From positions 21,528-85,527 of the forward strand of contig CBFHRK010000005.1 in NCBI GenBank assembly GCA_965658225.1: a stretch of 64,000 bases of DNA. The letters are read 5' to 3'. Under the pieces are notes generated by a model that was not told the DNA's origin, searched no databases, and saw only the letters and a list, made by a program, of their open reading frames with translations. Shown here in pieces: positions 24,321-33,177 of the stretch. Made by a program: the position numbers and the translations under genes. The stretch's first letter is position 1. Each line of letters starts with the position of its first letter. This DNA comes from ECT2AJA-044 sp965658225. GTDB lineage: Bacteria; Bacteroidota; Bacteroidia; Flavobacteriales; ECT2AJA-044.

Positions 24321-25306
24321 TGTGTATTTAGAATTTTGGATATTCTGATCAGGTCTTGATCAATTTGTGCTTGATTTTTAATGGCTTGCATAAAGAAGGT
24401 ATAACTCAACTCATCGTTGAGTAAGCCTACCATTACATTTGATTTGTCGTTGAGCAATGCTTCTACAGCAGCTACTCCCAGTCTGCTCGCAATCACCCGG
24501 TCGAAACAGGAAGGCGAGCCTCCGCGTTGTACGTGCCCTAAAATGGTCACCTTGACCTCAATCTGGGGTAATTCTTGCTCAACTCGTTTTTTCAATTCAT
24601 AGGGATTCCCGAGATGGTTCCCTTCGGCCGTAATAATGATATTACTCGTTTTGCGCGCCGCTTCACCCTTTTTTAAATCTTCAATAAGGTCTTCCCAAGT
24701 GTGATTTCTTTCCGGCAAAATAACAGAAAGGGCTCCTGTTGCTACTGCGCTTTGCAGCGCGATAAATCCGGTATCTCTTCCCATTACTTCAACAAAGAAA
24801 AGCCGGTTGTGGGAAGAGGCTGTATCTCTGATTTTATCAATCGCTTCAGTTACCGTATTTGTCGCGGTATCGTAACCTATGGTATAGTCGGTTCCGAACA
24901 AGTCGTTGTCTATGGTTCCCGGAACGCCTACAATTGGAATTCCATGCTCCTCGTTGAGCATCATGGCTCCAGTAAACGATCCGTCTCCACCAATCACAAC
25001 TAAGGCATCGACTTCATGATCTTTTAATTGTTGCGCTGCTTTCGCCCTCCCTTCTTTGGTGCGGAATTCTTGGGAACGGGCCGATTTTAAAAACGTGCCA
25101 CCACTATTAATTATATGGCGAACACTGCTCGATTTAAGCTCGACGAAATCTCCTTGTATAAGTCCGTCGTAGCCGCGATAAATACCTATAATGCGTTTGT
25201 TGTAAAACAATGCACTACGTGTGACCGCGCGAATAGCGGCATTCATGCCAGGCGCATCACCTCCCGAGGTAAGAACGCCTATGGTTTTGATTTTCTTAGA
25301 ACTCAT
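24317..25306 (-). CDS. pfkA: 6-phosphofructokinase (ATP-dependent)
   Basis: 329 residues. ATP- and substrate-binding motifs are TSGGDAPGMNAAIRA, IGGDGSFTGA, PGTIDNDLFGTDYTIGYDTA (catalytic Asp) and VEVMGRDTGF. It phosphorylates fructose-6-phosphate. It is the first gene of the ten-gene minus-strand run and has a palindromic operator and a -7 promoter element immediately upstream, so it sets expression for the whole unit. Confidence 0.97.
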   Translation of the reverse strand: MSSKKIKTIGVLTSGGDAPGMNAAIRAVTRSALFYNKRIIGIYRGYDGLIQGDFVELKSSSVRHIINSGGTFLKSARSQEFRTKEGRAKAAQQLKDHEVDALVVIGGDGSFTGAMMLNEEHGIPIVGVPGTIDNDLFGTDYTIGYDTATNTVTEAIDKIRDTASSHNRLFFVEVMGRDTGFIALQSAVATGALSVILPERNHTWEDLIEDLKKGEAARKTSNIIITAEGNHLGNPYELKKRVEQELPQIEVKVTILGHVQRGGSPSCFDRVIASRLGVAAVEALLNDKSNVMVGLLNDELSYTFFMQAIKNQAQIDQDLIRISKILNTQ

Positions 25307-25327
25307 GTTGCGTGTTGAAGGTCAAAA

Positions 25328-25335
25328 CAAACATA
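25328..25335 (-). promoter_or_regulatory. -7 promoter element of the pfkA-led operon
   Basis: The minus strand reads TATGTTTG, a full match to TAnnTTTG, 22 bp before pfkA. Its first base is the last base of the operator, so a bound regulator would cover the promoter. No good -33 TTG is seen. Confidence 0.6.
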
Positions 25336-25351
25336 GTGTAAATTTTACACT
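25335..25351. promoter_or_regulatory. Operator palindrome between pfkA and the NUDIX regulator
   Basis: AGTGTAAA-T-TTTACACT, a perfect 17-bp palindrome. It is the best copy of the AGTGTA-N5-TACACT motif that also precedes susC. It sits upstream of both divergent genes. Confidence 0.75.
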
Positions 25352-25354
25352 TAT

Positions 25355-25384
25355 TTTGTTCCTTTGAGTGAATTTGTATATTTT
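25355..25384 (+). promoter_or_regulatory. Possible promoter of the NUDIX regulator
   Basis: TTTG at 25355-25358, 18 bp, then TATATTTT at 25377-25384 (one mismatch to TAnnTTTG). The operator lies just upstream. The leader would be about 55 nt. Confidence 0.4.
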
Positions 25385-25447
25385 TTCGGTCTGAAAAGTC
25401 ACTTTAGATTAATGACTAGTAAAGGTCTAGTTAATACGTAAAGCACC

Positions 25448-26155
25448 ATGCAAGGAGTTAACCCAAACGTATCTGTCGATTGCGTCGTGTTCGGTTTTGA
25501 TAACACGAAACTGAATGTTCTGCTTATCAAACAAAAGGAGCTAAATGAAAAAATGCAAAAGCAATATGCCCTTCCTGGGGATCTCGTTCTTGAAAACGAA
25601 AGCCTCGATAACGCGGCCTATAGGGTACTTAAAGAACTGACTCAATTAGAGGGTATATCACTTTATCAATTTCACGCTTTCGGTGATCCAAACCGGGTGA
25701 GTAATATTAAAGATATTGACTGGCTTCAGTCGTACCGTCAAAATCCACAAGCCCGTGTTATCACAATTGGCTACCTCGCTTTAGTCCGAATGGAAGAGTT
25801 CCTGCCAGAGGCATCTTCATTTGCCGAAGAGGTGTTTTGGCAAGAAATTCACGAAGTTCCGCCACTTGCTTTCGACCACGATGATATCCTGGAAACTGCG
25901 TTAACGAGATTACGAGAAGATTTCGAAAATCATAAAATTGGATTGGAGTTACTTCCTGAAAAATTTACCCTCTCTCAGTTTCAAGTGCTTCACGAAATTA
26001 TTCTTGAGAAAAAGCTCGACAAAAGGAACTTCAGGAAAAAAGTGCTTAAAGAAAAAAGAGTCTTGCCACTTCAAGAAAAACAACAAGGAGTGCTTCATAA
26101 GCCTGCACAGCTTTTTTCGCTGAATCCGATCGAAGAGGTATCTGAAGTCGAATAA
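25448..26155 (+). CDS. NUDIX-domain transcriptional regulator (NrtR/AraR type)
   Basis: 235 residues. The first 145 form a Nudix fold (SVDCVVFGFDNTKLNVLLIKQ start), the last 80 a winged helix (LPEKFTLSQFQVLHEIILEKK, then RNFRKKVLKE), the layout of NrtR and of the Bacteroides arabinose regulator AraR. The Nudix box is degenerate: the REUxEE core reads RVLKEL, so hydrolysis is unlikely and the domain is probably a ligand sensor. It stands between the divergent pfkA operon and susC, and matching palindromes precede both. I infer it controls the maltodextrin genes; the effector is unknown. Confidence 0.85.
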   Translation: MQGVNPNVSVDCVVFGFDNTKLNVLLIKQKELNEKMQKQYALPGDLVLENESLDNAAYRVLKELTQLEGISLYQFHAFGDPNRVSNIKDIDWLQSYRQNPQARVITIGYLALVRMEEFLPEASSFAEEVFWQEIHEVPPLAFDHDDILETALTRLREDFENHKIGLELLPEKFTLSQFQVLHEIILEKKLDKRNFRKKVLKEKRVLPLQEKQQGVLHKPAQLFSLNPIEEVSEVE

Positions 26156-26163
26156 AGATGCAA

Positions 26164-26180
26164 AGTGTACAATCTACACT
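26164..26180. promoter_or_regulatory. Operator palindrome upstream of susC
   Basis: AGTGTA-CAATC-TACACT: perfect 6-bp arms, same 17-bp length as the pfkA site. It begins 9 bp after the regulator gene and covers the -33 region of the susC promoter. Confidence 0.7.
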
Positions 26181-26195
26181 TATTGTTTTTTTTAA

Positions 26196-26203
26196 TACAT
26201 TTG
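26196..26203 (+). promoter_or_regulatory. -7 promoter element of susC
   Basis: TACATTTG, a full match to TAnnTTTG, 30 bp before the susC ATG and 15 bp after the operator. Confidence 0.65.
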
Positions 26204-26233
26204 AAAACACGTACCGATAAACATAGGCCTATT

Positions 26234-29200
26234 ATGAGGAATAACTACTCTAGAATTTGGTCGCTTTTACTACTGCTCATTACGAGTATAGCGACCAATG
26301 CACAAAGTGTTTCTGGAAAAATTGTCGATGAAACAAATCAACCTCTTCCCGGGGTTAGCATTATTGTCAAAGGCACAACTACAGGAACATCGACCGATTT
26401 TGATGGGATGTATACTTTAACTGGAATTCAAGCAGGAGATGTTTTGCTTGAGTTTTCTTTTTTAGGTTACGCTACAACCACCCGTTCGGTTACTGTAAAA
26501 TCGGGTGAGAACATCACCCTCAACTTGTCCATGGAACCTCAAACCACAGACCTCGATGAGGTAGTTGTTGTTGGATATGGGGTCCAGAGAAAACGAGAGC
26601 TTACCAGTTCCGTCGTTAAACTAGGCGGTAAAGAGCTGAATGATATGCCGACACCGAGTTTTGAAACGGCTATTCAAGGTAAAGCTCCTGGGGTTCAGGT
26701 AATCACAGGTTCGGGTTTGGCCGGATCCGGATCACTTGTACGGATTCGAGGAGTCGCCTCGATTTCTGCAGGTGGAGATCCTTTATACGTTGTCGACGGT
26801 ATTCCCATTACGCAAGATTATTTCTTGAAAGGGAATAGTGGCGCAATGAATAATAATCCGCTCGCTACTCTAAATCCAAATGATATCGAATCCGTTGAGA
26901 TCCTCAAAGATGCTGCGGCGACGGGTATTTATGGTTCTAGAGGTTCAAATGGGGTTATCCTCATTACGACCAAAAGAGGTAAAAAGAGCGGACTTCATTT
27001 CAGCTACAATGCCCGTCTGGGAACTTCGCAACCAACGGCATTACCAGAAATGCTGAATACACAAGAGTATCTTCAAATGTATCAAGAGGCATGGGTAAAC
27101 GATGGAAATGTTGGTACACCGGTTCTTCCAGGAGGAGTAAGTTGGGAAGATGCACAAAACACGAATACAGACTGGGTAGATTTAACAACCACAACTGGAT
27201 TCAAACAGAATCATGACTTCTCAGTTTCTAAAGGAGCTGAAAAGTATAATGTATACGCAGGATTATCGTACAACGATAACGAAAGCTTCTTGGTTGGAAA
27301 TCGCTATCGTCGTATGAGCGCGCGTTTGAATGGAGATGTGAAGCTGTCGAAAGAGCTTCAGCTGAGCGTGTCTACCAGTGTTGTTCAAGGTATAAATGAT
27401 CGTGTAGACGCAGCATGGTCGGGTGGACTAGGGGCGGCTATGTCGACAGCACTACCTATTTATCCGGTTTATGATTCGGAAGGAGACTACTTCATCGGAG
27501 GAACGAATCCCGTTCGCGTTCAAGAGCTTAAAAAATGGCGAAACACGGAGTTCCGATCGATCAACAATGTGGCCTTAACGTACATGCCAACCGATAAAAT
27601 CATTTTGCGCGGATCGGGTTCATATGATTTCATGCGAATTAATGAGGATATCTACGAGCCACAAGAGCTCATTAATTCGGATCATGCCGGGGTTGCCAAA
27701 AGAATCCCGACGCAAGTAAATAACTACAATGGTTCCCTGACGGGTCAGTATATGATGAGTCAGAATACGCTTCACAATTGGGACTTCTTAGTGGGAACTG
27801 AAGCGCAACGATCGTACAGCCGTTCGGGATATGCTGAGGTTATCGACGCGACAGACGCATTCTGGGAAGATAATCGAATGCGTGACACAATTAATATTCA
27901 GTACAATGACCCGTCAAACGAATTTACGTTCGTGAGTTTCTTCGGTCGTGTGAATTACAATTTAGCGGGTAAATATTTCGCTCAAGTCAATTTCCGTGCC
28001 GATGGTTCTTCGAAATTCGGTCCAAACAACCGATTTGGATTCTTCCCTGCAGTCTCGTTAGGTTGGATCATGACGGAAGAAGAGTGGCTGCGCGATAATA
28101 AGGTCGTGAGCTTCCTTAAATTGAAAACAGGTTATGGATTAACGGGTAATGCCGCAATTCCACCAAATCAATGGCGTGCGAACAATGTCCAAAACATCAA
28201 TGGATACAATGGTTCGTCTTATTATTTTCCAACGATTATTGAAAACCCCAACTTGCGTTGGGAAAGCTCCTATACCTTCGACGCAGCTATTGAGTTCGGA
28301 TTGTACGACGATCGAATTCACGGTGAATTGGGGTATTACTATAAAGATACTCGCGACGTATTCTTGCAAGTACAAGTTCCTCAAGCAAGTGGATTCGCTA
28401 ATTTATGGGATAATGTGGGCGGTATATACAACACGGGAATTGAGTTTAACGTAACTACCCGTAACCTCGTGGGCGCCTTTAAATGGACGACCGACTTTAA
28501 CATCGCTCGAAACTATAATGAAATTACCTCGATTGGTGGATATAGTGAAGACGCCGTTAGCGGTGGAACCAATGATACTAGAACAGTTGTGGGTGAGCCA
28601 GTAGGAACCAATTTCTTGGTTCGCTTTTCGCACGTCGATAAGGAAACGGGGGCTCCTGTATACCTAGATATCAACGGAAACGAAACATTTACTTGGGACC
28701 CTGCGGACAGAGTAGTAGTAGGTAATGTACTTCCAGCCGCTATTGGTGGAATCACTAACTCGTTCAGTTATAAGAATTGGGACTTGAGCATGCTGTTTGT
28801 ATTCACTATTGGTGGTAACATTTACGACTCGTCAAGTAAACGCCAGCTCTCAATGATTACTGATTGGAACATGACGCGCCATGTATACGACCGCTGGCAA
28901 CAGCCGGGCGATGAAGCTCGCTATCCAGTGGCTACTCTTGACCCTGCCAATCACGGATCTACTACCCCTTGGATTAATACAGATCTTTGGTTGCACGATG
29001 CTAGCTATATGCGCCTTCGCAACGTAACCGTTGGATACTCTATTCCGACAGAAAAGGTACGCCGATGGGGATTGCAAAACTTGCGATTCAGCTTTTTGGC
29101 CACGAACATCTTAACCTTCACCAAGTTCCCAGGTTTGGATCCTGAAATCGCCCGTGATTTTGAGAATCCGACCGACCGGAATATGAGCCCAAATATTACC

Positions 29201-29257
29201 TACTTAACTCCACCACAAGAGAAGTCGTTCATCTTGGGTATTGAAGTTCAATTTTAA
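26234..29257 (+). CDS. susC: SusC-family TonB-dependent outer-membrane transporter
   Basis: 1007 residues from the ATG at 26234 (MRNNYSRIWS). The frame is open back to a GTG at 26165, but that lies inside the operator and before the promoter. Signal peptide about 1-24; carboxypeptidase-regulatory-like domain 25-105 (SGKIVDETNQPLPGVSIIVKG); plug about 110-240 with the SusC signature YGSRGSNGVILITTKRG; then the 22-strand barrel to a terminal Phe. With SusD it imports oligosaccharides, here probably maltodextrins judging from the neighbours. Confidence 0.94.
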   Translation: MRNNYSRIWSLLLLLITSIATNAQSVSGKIVDETNQPLPGVSIIVKGTTTGTSTDFDGMYTLTGIQAGDVLLEFSFLGYATTTRSVTVKSGENITLNLSMEPQTTDLDEVVVVGYGVQRKRELTSSVVKLGGKELNDMPTPSFETAIQGKAPGVQVITGSGLAGSGSLVRIRGVASISAGGDPLYVVDGIPITQDYFLKGNSGAMNNNPLATLNPNDIESVEILKDAAATGIYGSRGSNGVILITTKRGKKSGLHFSYNARLGTSQPTALPEMLNTQEYLQMYQEAWVNDGNVGTPVLPGGVSWEDAQNTNTDWVDLTTTTGFKQNHDFSVSKGAEKYNVYAGLSYNDNESFLVGNRYRRMSARLNGDVKLSKELQLSVSTSVVQGINDRVDAAWSGGLGAAMSTALPIYPVYDSEGDYFIGGTNPVRVQELKKWRNTEFRSINNVALTYMPTDKIILRGSGSYDFMRINEDIYEPQELINSDHAGVAKRIPTQVNNYNGSLTGQYMMSQNTLHNWDFLVGTEAQRSYSRSGYAEVIDATDAFWEDNRMRDTINIQYNDPSNEFTFVSFFGRVNYNLAGKYFAQVNFRADGSSKFGPNNRFGFFPAVSLGWIMTEEEWLRDNKVVSFLKLKTGYGLTGNAAIPPNQWRANNVQNINGYNGSSYYFPTIIENPNLRWESSYTFDAAIEFGLYDDRIHGELGYYYKDTRDVFLQVQVPQASGFANLWDNVGGIYNTGIEFNVTTRNLVGAFKWTTDFNIARNYNEITSIGGYSEDAVSGGTNDTRTVVGEPVGTNFLVRFSHVDKETGAPVYLDINGNETFTWDPADRVVVGNVLPAAIGGITNSFSYKNWDLSMLFVFTIGGNIYDSSSKRQLSMITDWNMTRHVYDRWQQPGDEARYPVATLDPANHGSTTPWINTDLWLHDASYMRLRNVTVGYSIPTEKVRRWGLQNLRFSFLATNILTFTKFPGLDPEIARDFENPTDRNMSPNITYLTPPQEKSFILGIEVQF

Positions 29258-29268
29258 TAAATAGGATC

Positions 29269-30663
29269 ATGAAAAAACTAGCATTATACTTTAGTTCCTT
29301 CGCGCTGATCCTAGTATCGGCCTCTTGTGAAAAATTCTTAGACGTTAAGCCCGACGGGTCCTTAACCACTGAAGAAGCTATCCAGAATACGGACTCACTC
29401 CAAAAGTTTTTGAATGGTGCCTATAGCTCTATTGGTGATTTTGCCAACGGAAATATGCAGACATTCAATGAGTTGTTAAGTGACAATCTTTCTCGCCCAA
29501 ATGCGAATTTGGATTACCGCGAAATCTACACCTTCAATACGCTCTTCTTTAATGGAACGATCGGAGGAACCTATGGTAATATGTACCGAGCAGCAATGCG
29601 TGCTAACTTCGTTATTGAGCATTTCGATTTAGCTTCGGATTTAACAGCAGCAGATAGAGTTCGAATGGAAGCGGAGGCTCGCTTTATTCGCGCACTAGCT
29701 CATTTCGAAATCGTTCGCTTGTTCGCGCAGCCTTGGGGCTATTCTTCCGATAATAGCCATCCGGGTATTATCATTCGCACCTCGGTTGAATTTGATATTG
29801 CACCGAGAAATACAGTACGTGAGGTATATGAAGATCTCATTATTCCGGACCTCATTTTCGCTCGTGACAACTTGCCACAAACGAATGGGAATTACGCGAC
29901 CAGCGATGCCGCAAAAGCGCTCCTTGCTCGGGTTTATTTTCAACAAGATCGCAGGGCAGAGGCCGCCGCTGAAGTGGCTCCCGTAATCGATGCTTTTCCT
30001 TTTGATACCAGTGCTTCTGGACTCGACCGCTTTGTATTTGGCGATACGAGCAGCGTACAATCCGAGTTTATTTTCCGCGTAGTGAGCACAAGTGTCAATG
30101 GAACCGTTGATAATAGAGGAGGCACATTTGTAGGGAACTATCGTTCCGATAATAACCCGAATCCAGAACTGCGTACGAGCAAGCTATTTTTGAACTTATA
30201 CTCAGTAAACGAGACCGACCGTCGTTTGGCTTTCTTCGAAGTGAAAAATGATGGAGCGCCCAATGAATTTGTGGCGATTACCAAATTCAACCGCGATTTC
30301 GTGAGCGTTCCTTATCTACATACTACAAGTATGAAGTTGATGTATGCAGAGTGTATCGCTGGAACCGATCCTGCGCTCGCAATTCAACACCTTGACGATA
30401 TTCGTAAAAGAGCTTATGGAAGTGGATTTGTTCCGACAAACCCGGGACTATCGCCGCAAGAAATTCGCGATGCCGTTGAATACGAGCGACGTATTGAGTT
30501 GTTCGCTGAAGGTGAGCGAATTCAGTACATTAAGCTTCGTGGAGCACGAGGTGAGCAGCGTGAAGTACGTGAAGCTCCATGGAATTGCGACGGTATGATT
30601 TTACAATTCCCAATTTCTGAACAAACGGAACAGTTCGATTTGAATCCAACCGGAGGTTGCTAA
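29269..30663 (+). CDS. susD: SusD/RagB-family nutrient-binding lipoprotein
   Basis: 464 residues. Lipobox VSASC puts the lipidated Cys at residue 20, followed by EKFLDVKPDGSLTTEEA, the standard SusD start. Helical TPR-like repeats cover the middle, and the C-terminal region has RRIELFAEGERIQYIKLRG. It forms the lid over the SusC barrel and captures the glycan at the cell surface. It follows susC by 11 bp. Confidence 0.94.
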   Translation: MKKLALYFSSFALILVSASCEKFLDVKPDGSLTTEEAIQNTDSLQKFLNGAYSSIGDFANGNMQTFNELLSDNLSRPNANLDYREIYTFNTLFFNGTIGGTYGNMYRAAMRANFVIEHFDLASDLTAADRVRMEAEARFIRALAHFEIVRLFAQPWGYSSDNSHPGIIIRTSVEFDIAPRNTVREVYEDLIIPDLIFARDNLPQTNGNYATSDAAKALLARVYFQQDRRAEAAAEVAPVIDAFPFDTSASGLDRFVFGDTSSVQSEFIFRVVSTSVNGTVDNRGGTFVGNYRSDNNPNPELRTSKLFLNLYSVNETDRRLAFFEVKNDGAPNEFVAITKFNRDFVSVPYLHTTSMKLMYAECIAGTDPALAIQHLDDIRKRAYGSGFVPTNPGLSPQEIRDAVEYERRIELFAEGERIQYIKLRGARGEQREVREAPWNCDGMILQFPISEQTEQFDLNPTGGC

Positions 30664-30673
30664 AAAATAAAGC

Positions 30674-31156
30674 ATGAAAAAGAATAAATTTTTAATTGGA
30701 TTGGTTGCATTACTCCTTTTTGGAGTAACGGCCTGTCGGCCGGAATTAACCGGTGAGCTCGGTCCCGATTATAACCCAACGGCGGGTTTCTCGGGCAATT
30801 GGCGGTTGACTAACGTAGAAATGGTAGATCTTCAAGAAGCTTTGCTCGAAAGAAGAGATATTACTCCTTTTTACGAATCAGACTTTGGCAGTATTTCTTT
30901 GGTGGGTTCTGAAGGAACCTATGAAGTTACTGACCAAGGTGCGGGTGATTTCTTTATCGGGGAATCTGGAACGTTTTCCTTTGATGATCCAAACTTCCCG
31001 AGTAATATAGTCTTCATCTCAAATGTCGGAGATACGGTTACTGCGGGTCTTTCGAAACTAGTTCGCGAAATTGATTCCGAAATGGGCTTTAATGTTCCTC
31101 GAACAAAGTGCGAAGCTCCAAACGTACAGTATAATTTCACCTTTATAAGAGAGTAA
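30674..31156 (+). CDS. SusCD-associated lipoprotein, lipocalin-like/DUF5004-type
   Basis: 160 residues. Lipobox GVTAC (lipidated Cys21). The mature part is rich in short beta strands with a GxW start (FSGNWRLTNVEMVDL) and looks like the small lipocalin-like proteins (DUF5004 type) found after susCD. The family assignment is from memory of the pattern and is tentative. It lies 10 bp after susD and 1 bp before the next gene, so it belongs to the transport operon; a surface accessory or binding role is likely. Confidence 0.7.
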   Translation: MKKNKFLIGLVALLLFGVTACRPELTGELGPDYNPTAGFSGNWRLTNVEMVDLQEALLERRDITPFYESDFGSISLVGSEGTYEVTDQGAGDFFIGESGTFSFDDPNFPSNIVFISNVGDTVTAGLSKLVREIDSEMGFNVPRTKCEAPNVQYNFTFIRE

Positions 31157-31166
31157 AATGAGCATC

Positions 31167-32090
31167 ATGAAAAAAGTACTTTTTACAGCAGCCATCTCTT
31201 TTATTTCGAGTGTGGCCTTTGGTCAAGTAACTTCCGACCCCGTGGAGTTTACGCCTGATCAAGAAATTAAAATCATCGTAGATCTTAACGCAACCTCTAA
31301 TGATTGGGGTATTGTTGAACTGGCCGCCGGCGGAGAAGACATGTATATCTGGACATGGAGCCCCTTTGAGTGGGGTGCAAATGACTCTTTGGCGAACGGA
31401 CTCGGAAGTCAAGCCTGGAAGAATTCGAATCCGGCACTTAAAATGACGAAAGAAGGGGAGGGTATTTACAGTTATACGCTGACGCCAACCGAGTTCTACG
31501 CAGTGGATGCAGCAACGGTTTACGATAAGGACATCGAGTTTTTGGTGAAGCCTCTTGATGGGGGTGGATATGGAGAGCCAGATCGTAAAACTGAGGACTT
31601 GAGATTAGCTGTTGACCCCGCGATTACGGTTCGTGATCCGGGTTATGCATTTCCCGTGAATCCATCGGCCGACGATGTTATTCAAATTAATTACGACTAC
31701 GATCGTGAGAATTTCGCTGATGGTCGGATGCTTAAATTGCAACCGAACGATCCTACTTGTTCAACAGAAATGTTGGGTGAAGATGAAATTTGGATGTTTG
31801 CAGAAGCAACTACCGTCGACAGTTCGAAATATGTCATTTCGAATTTCTTTACCGTTTCGCAAAACCCAGATCTACTTATGGATTATGCAGGCGACGGTAC
31901 TTATGTGCGCTATATTGTTCCCAATGAATTTTTTGCCGATGTAGTGCCTCCTGGAAGTGAAATTATGTCGATACGTTTTGTGCCGATGACCGACTATTTC
32001 TTGCTTAATCCGGCCGGTACCGACCCATCCTGTGGAATACATGAAAACAGATCTGCGAAAGATATTGTTATCGATCTATCATGTCCGTAA
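31167..32090 (+). CDS. Exported beta-rich protein of the SusCD operon (SusE/F position)
   Basis: 307 residues from MKKVLFTAAIS (31167); an ATG three codons earlier is possible. Signal peptide about 1-19 ending FGQ. The rest is beta-strand rich with many aromatic residues (MYIWTWSPFEWG) and acidic turns, which suits carbohydrate binding, but I do not recognise a named family. No lipobox and no T9SS sorting tail. Last gene of the operon, at the place where SusE/SusF starch-binding proteins sit in Bacteroides; a terminator follows. Confidence 0.75.
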   Translation: MKKVLFTAAISFISSVAFGQVTSDPVEFTPDQEIKIIVDLNATSNDWGIVELAAGGEDMYIWTWSPFEWGANDSLANGLGSQAWKNSNPALKMTKEGEGIYSYTLTPTEFYAVDAATVYDKDIEFLVKPLDGGGYGEPDRKTEDLRLAVDPAITVRDPGYAFPVNPSADDVIQINYDYDRENFADGRMLKLQPNDPTCSTEMLGEDEIWMFAEATTVDSSKYVISNFFTVSQNPDLLMDYAGDGTYVRYIVPNEFFADVVPPGSEIMSIRFVPMTDYFLLNPAGTDPSCGIHENRSAKDIVIDLSCP

Positions 32091-32122
32091 AGGACAAAAC
32101 CTAAACCGATTCAATCGGGAAG

Positions 32123-32153
32123 CCTCTCTTGAGAAATCGGGAGAGGTTTTTTT
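32123..32153 (+). terminator. Terminator of the susCD operon
   Basis: CCTCTC (32123-32128) pairs with GAGAGG (32141-32146), then a run of seven T. Confidence 0.75.
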
Positions 32154-33177
32154 ATACTGCCTGCGGCAGGATCCGCAAGAGTTCGGACATCTGATCATCA
32201 TCGAAATCGAGATGCGTAACCATGCGTAGTTTACCCTCACCCATGGATACGATGTGCACGTCGTGAGAAGCTAGTTTCTCAATAATGGCATCGGGCCGAA
32301 GGCCTTCAGTCACATAGAAGATCACAATATTCGTTTCCACAGGCTCCACCTTGCTAATCCACGAATAGCTATTTAAAGCTTGAGCGATTACTTGCGCTCG
32401 CTTGTGATCTTCAGCGAGCCGTTCGATGTGGTGATTTAATGCATAGATGCCGGCAGCCGCTAAAATTCCCGCTTGGCGCATTCCTCCGCCCATCATTTTC
32501 CGCAATCGATAGGCGCGGGCAATGAGTTCTTTATTTCCAACCAATACCGAACCCACTGGGCATCCTAATCCTTTTGAAAGGCATACCGAAATCGTGTCGA
32601 ACAAAGGTCCGTAAGCACGAGCCTCATCGTTCTTTGCAATCAGTGCATTCCATAATCGCGCACCATCTAAATGATAAGCGAGTCCGTTTTCTTTTGCCTT
32701 CGTTCCTAGGGCAATTAGATCCTTGAAATCGTAACAGGCGCCACCGCCCTTATTCATGGTATTCTCTACCGATAAAACGCGCGAGGTAGGAGCGTGCGGG
32801 TCATTTGCACTCCTCAATAAACTCGCAAGTTCGTCCGGATCAACAAGACCTCTAGGCCCTCTTGAAAGGCGAACGCTGGCTCCGGAATTCGCCATAACTC
32901 CACCGCCTTCATATTGATAAATATGACTGTATTCATGACAAATAACCTCGTCTCCGGGACGGGTATGTACCCGTATCGCTAATTGATTGGTCATTGTCCC
33001 AGAAGGGCAAAAAAGGGCTGCTTCTGCATTAAAATAACTAGCCACCTTCACTTCCAAAGCATTGATCGAGGGGTCTTCTCCAAAAACATCATCCCCAACC
33101 GGGGCCGAGAACATAGCATCTTTCATTCCAGCCGTAGGCTGCGTAACCGTATCGCTTCGAAGATCTATACGCATCAT
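32152..33177 (-). CDS. ltaE: Low-specificity L-threonine aldolase
   Basis: 341 residues; a second ATG follows directly, so the start may be one codon later. PLP-dependent fold type I: DLRSDTVTQPTAGM start, FCPSGTMTNQLAIRVH, HLDGARLWNA, and the PLP Lys in VCLSKGLGCPVGSV. It splits threonine or allo-threonine into glycine and acetaldehyde. It overlaps the methyltransferase upstream by 4 bp. Confidence 0.94.
   Translation of the reverse strand: MMRIDLRSDTVTQPTAGMKDAMFSAPVGDDVFGEDPSINALEVKVASYFNAEAALFCPSGTMTNQLAIRVHTRPGDEVICHEYSHIYQYEGGGVMANSGASVRLSRGPRGLVDPDELASLLRSANDPHAPTSRVLSVENTMNKGGGACYDFKDLIALGTKAKENGLAYHLDGARLWNALIAKNDEARAYGPLFDTISVCLSKGLGCPVGSVLVGNKELIARAYRLRKMMGGGMRQAGILAAAGIYALNHHIERLAEDHKRAQVIAQALNSYSWISKVEPVETNIVIFYVTEGLRPDAIIEKLASHDVHIVSMGEGKLRMVTHLDFDDDQMSELLRILPQAV

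Noticed and set aside
26165..26233. GTG start giving a longer SusC
   Set aside because: It lies within the operator and before the promoter; the signal peptide begins at 26234.
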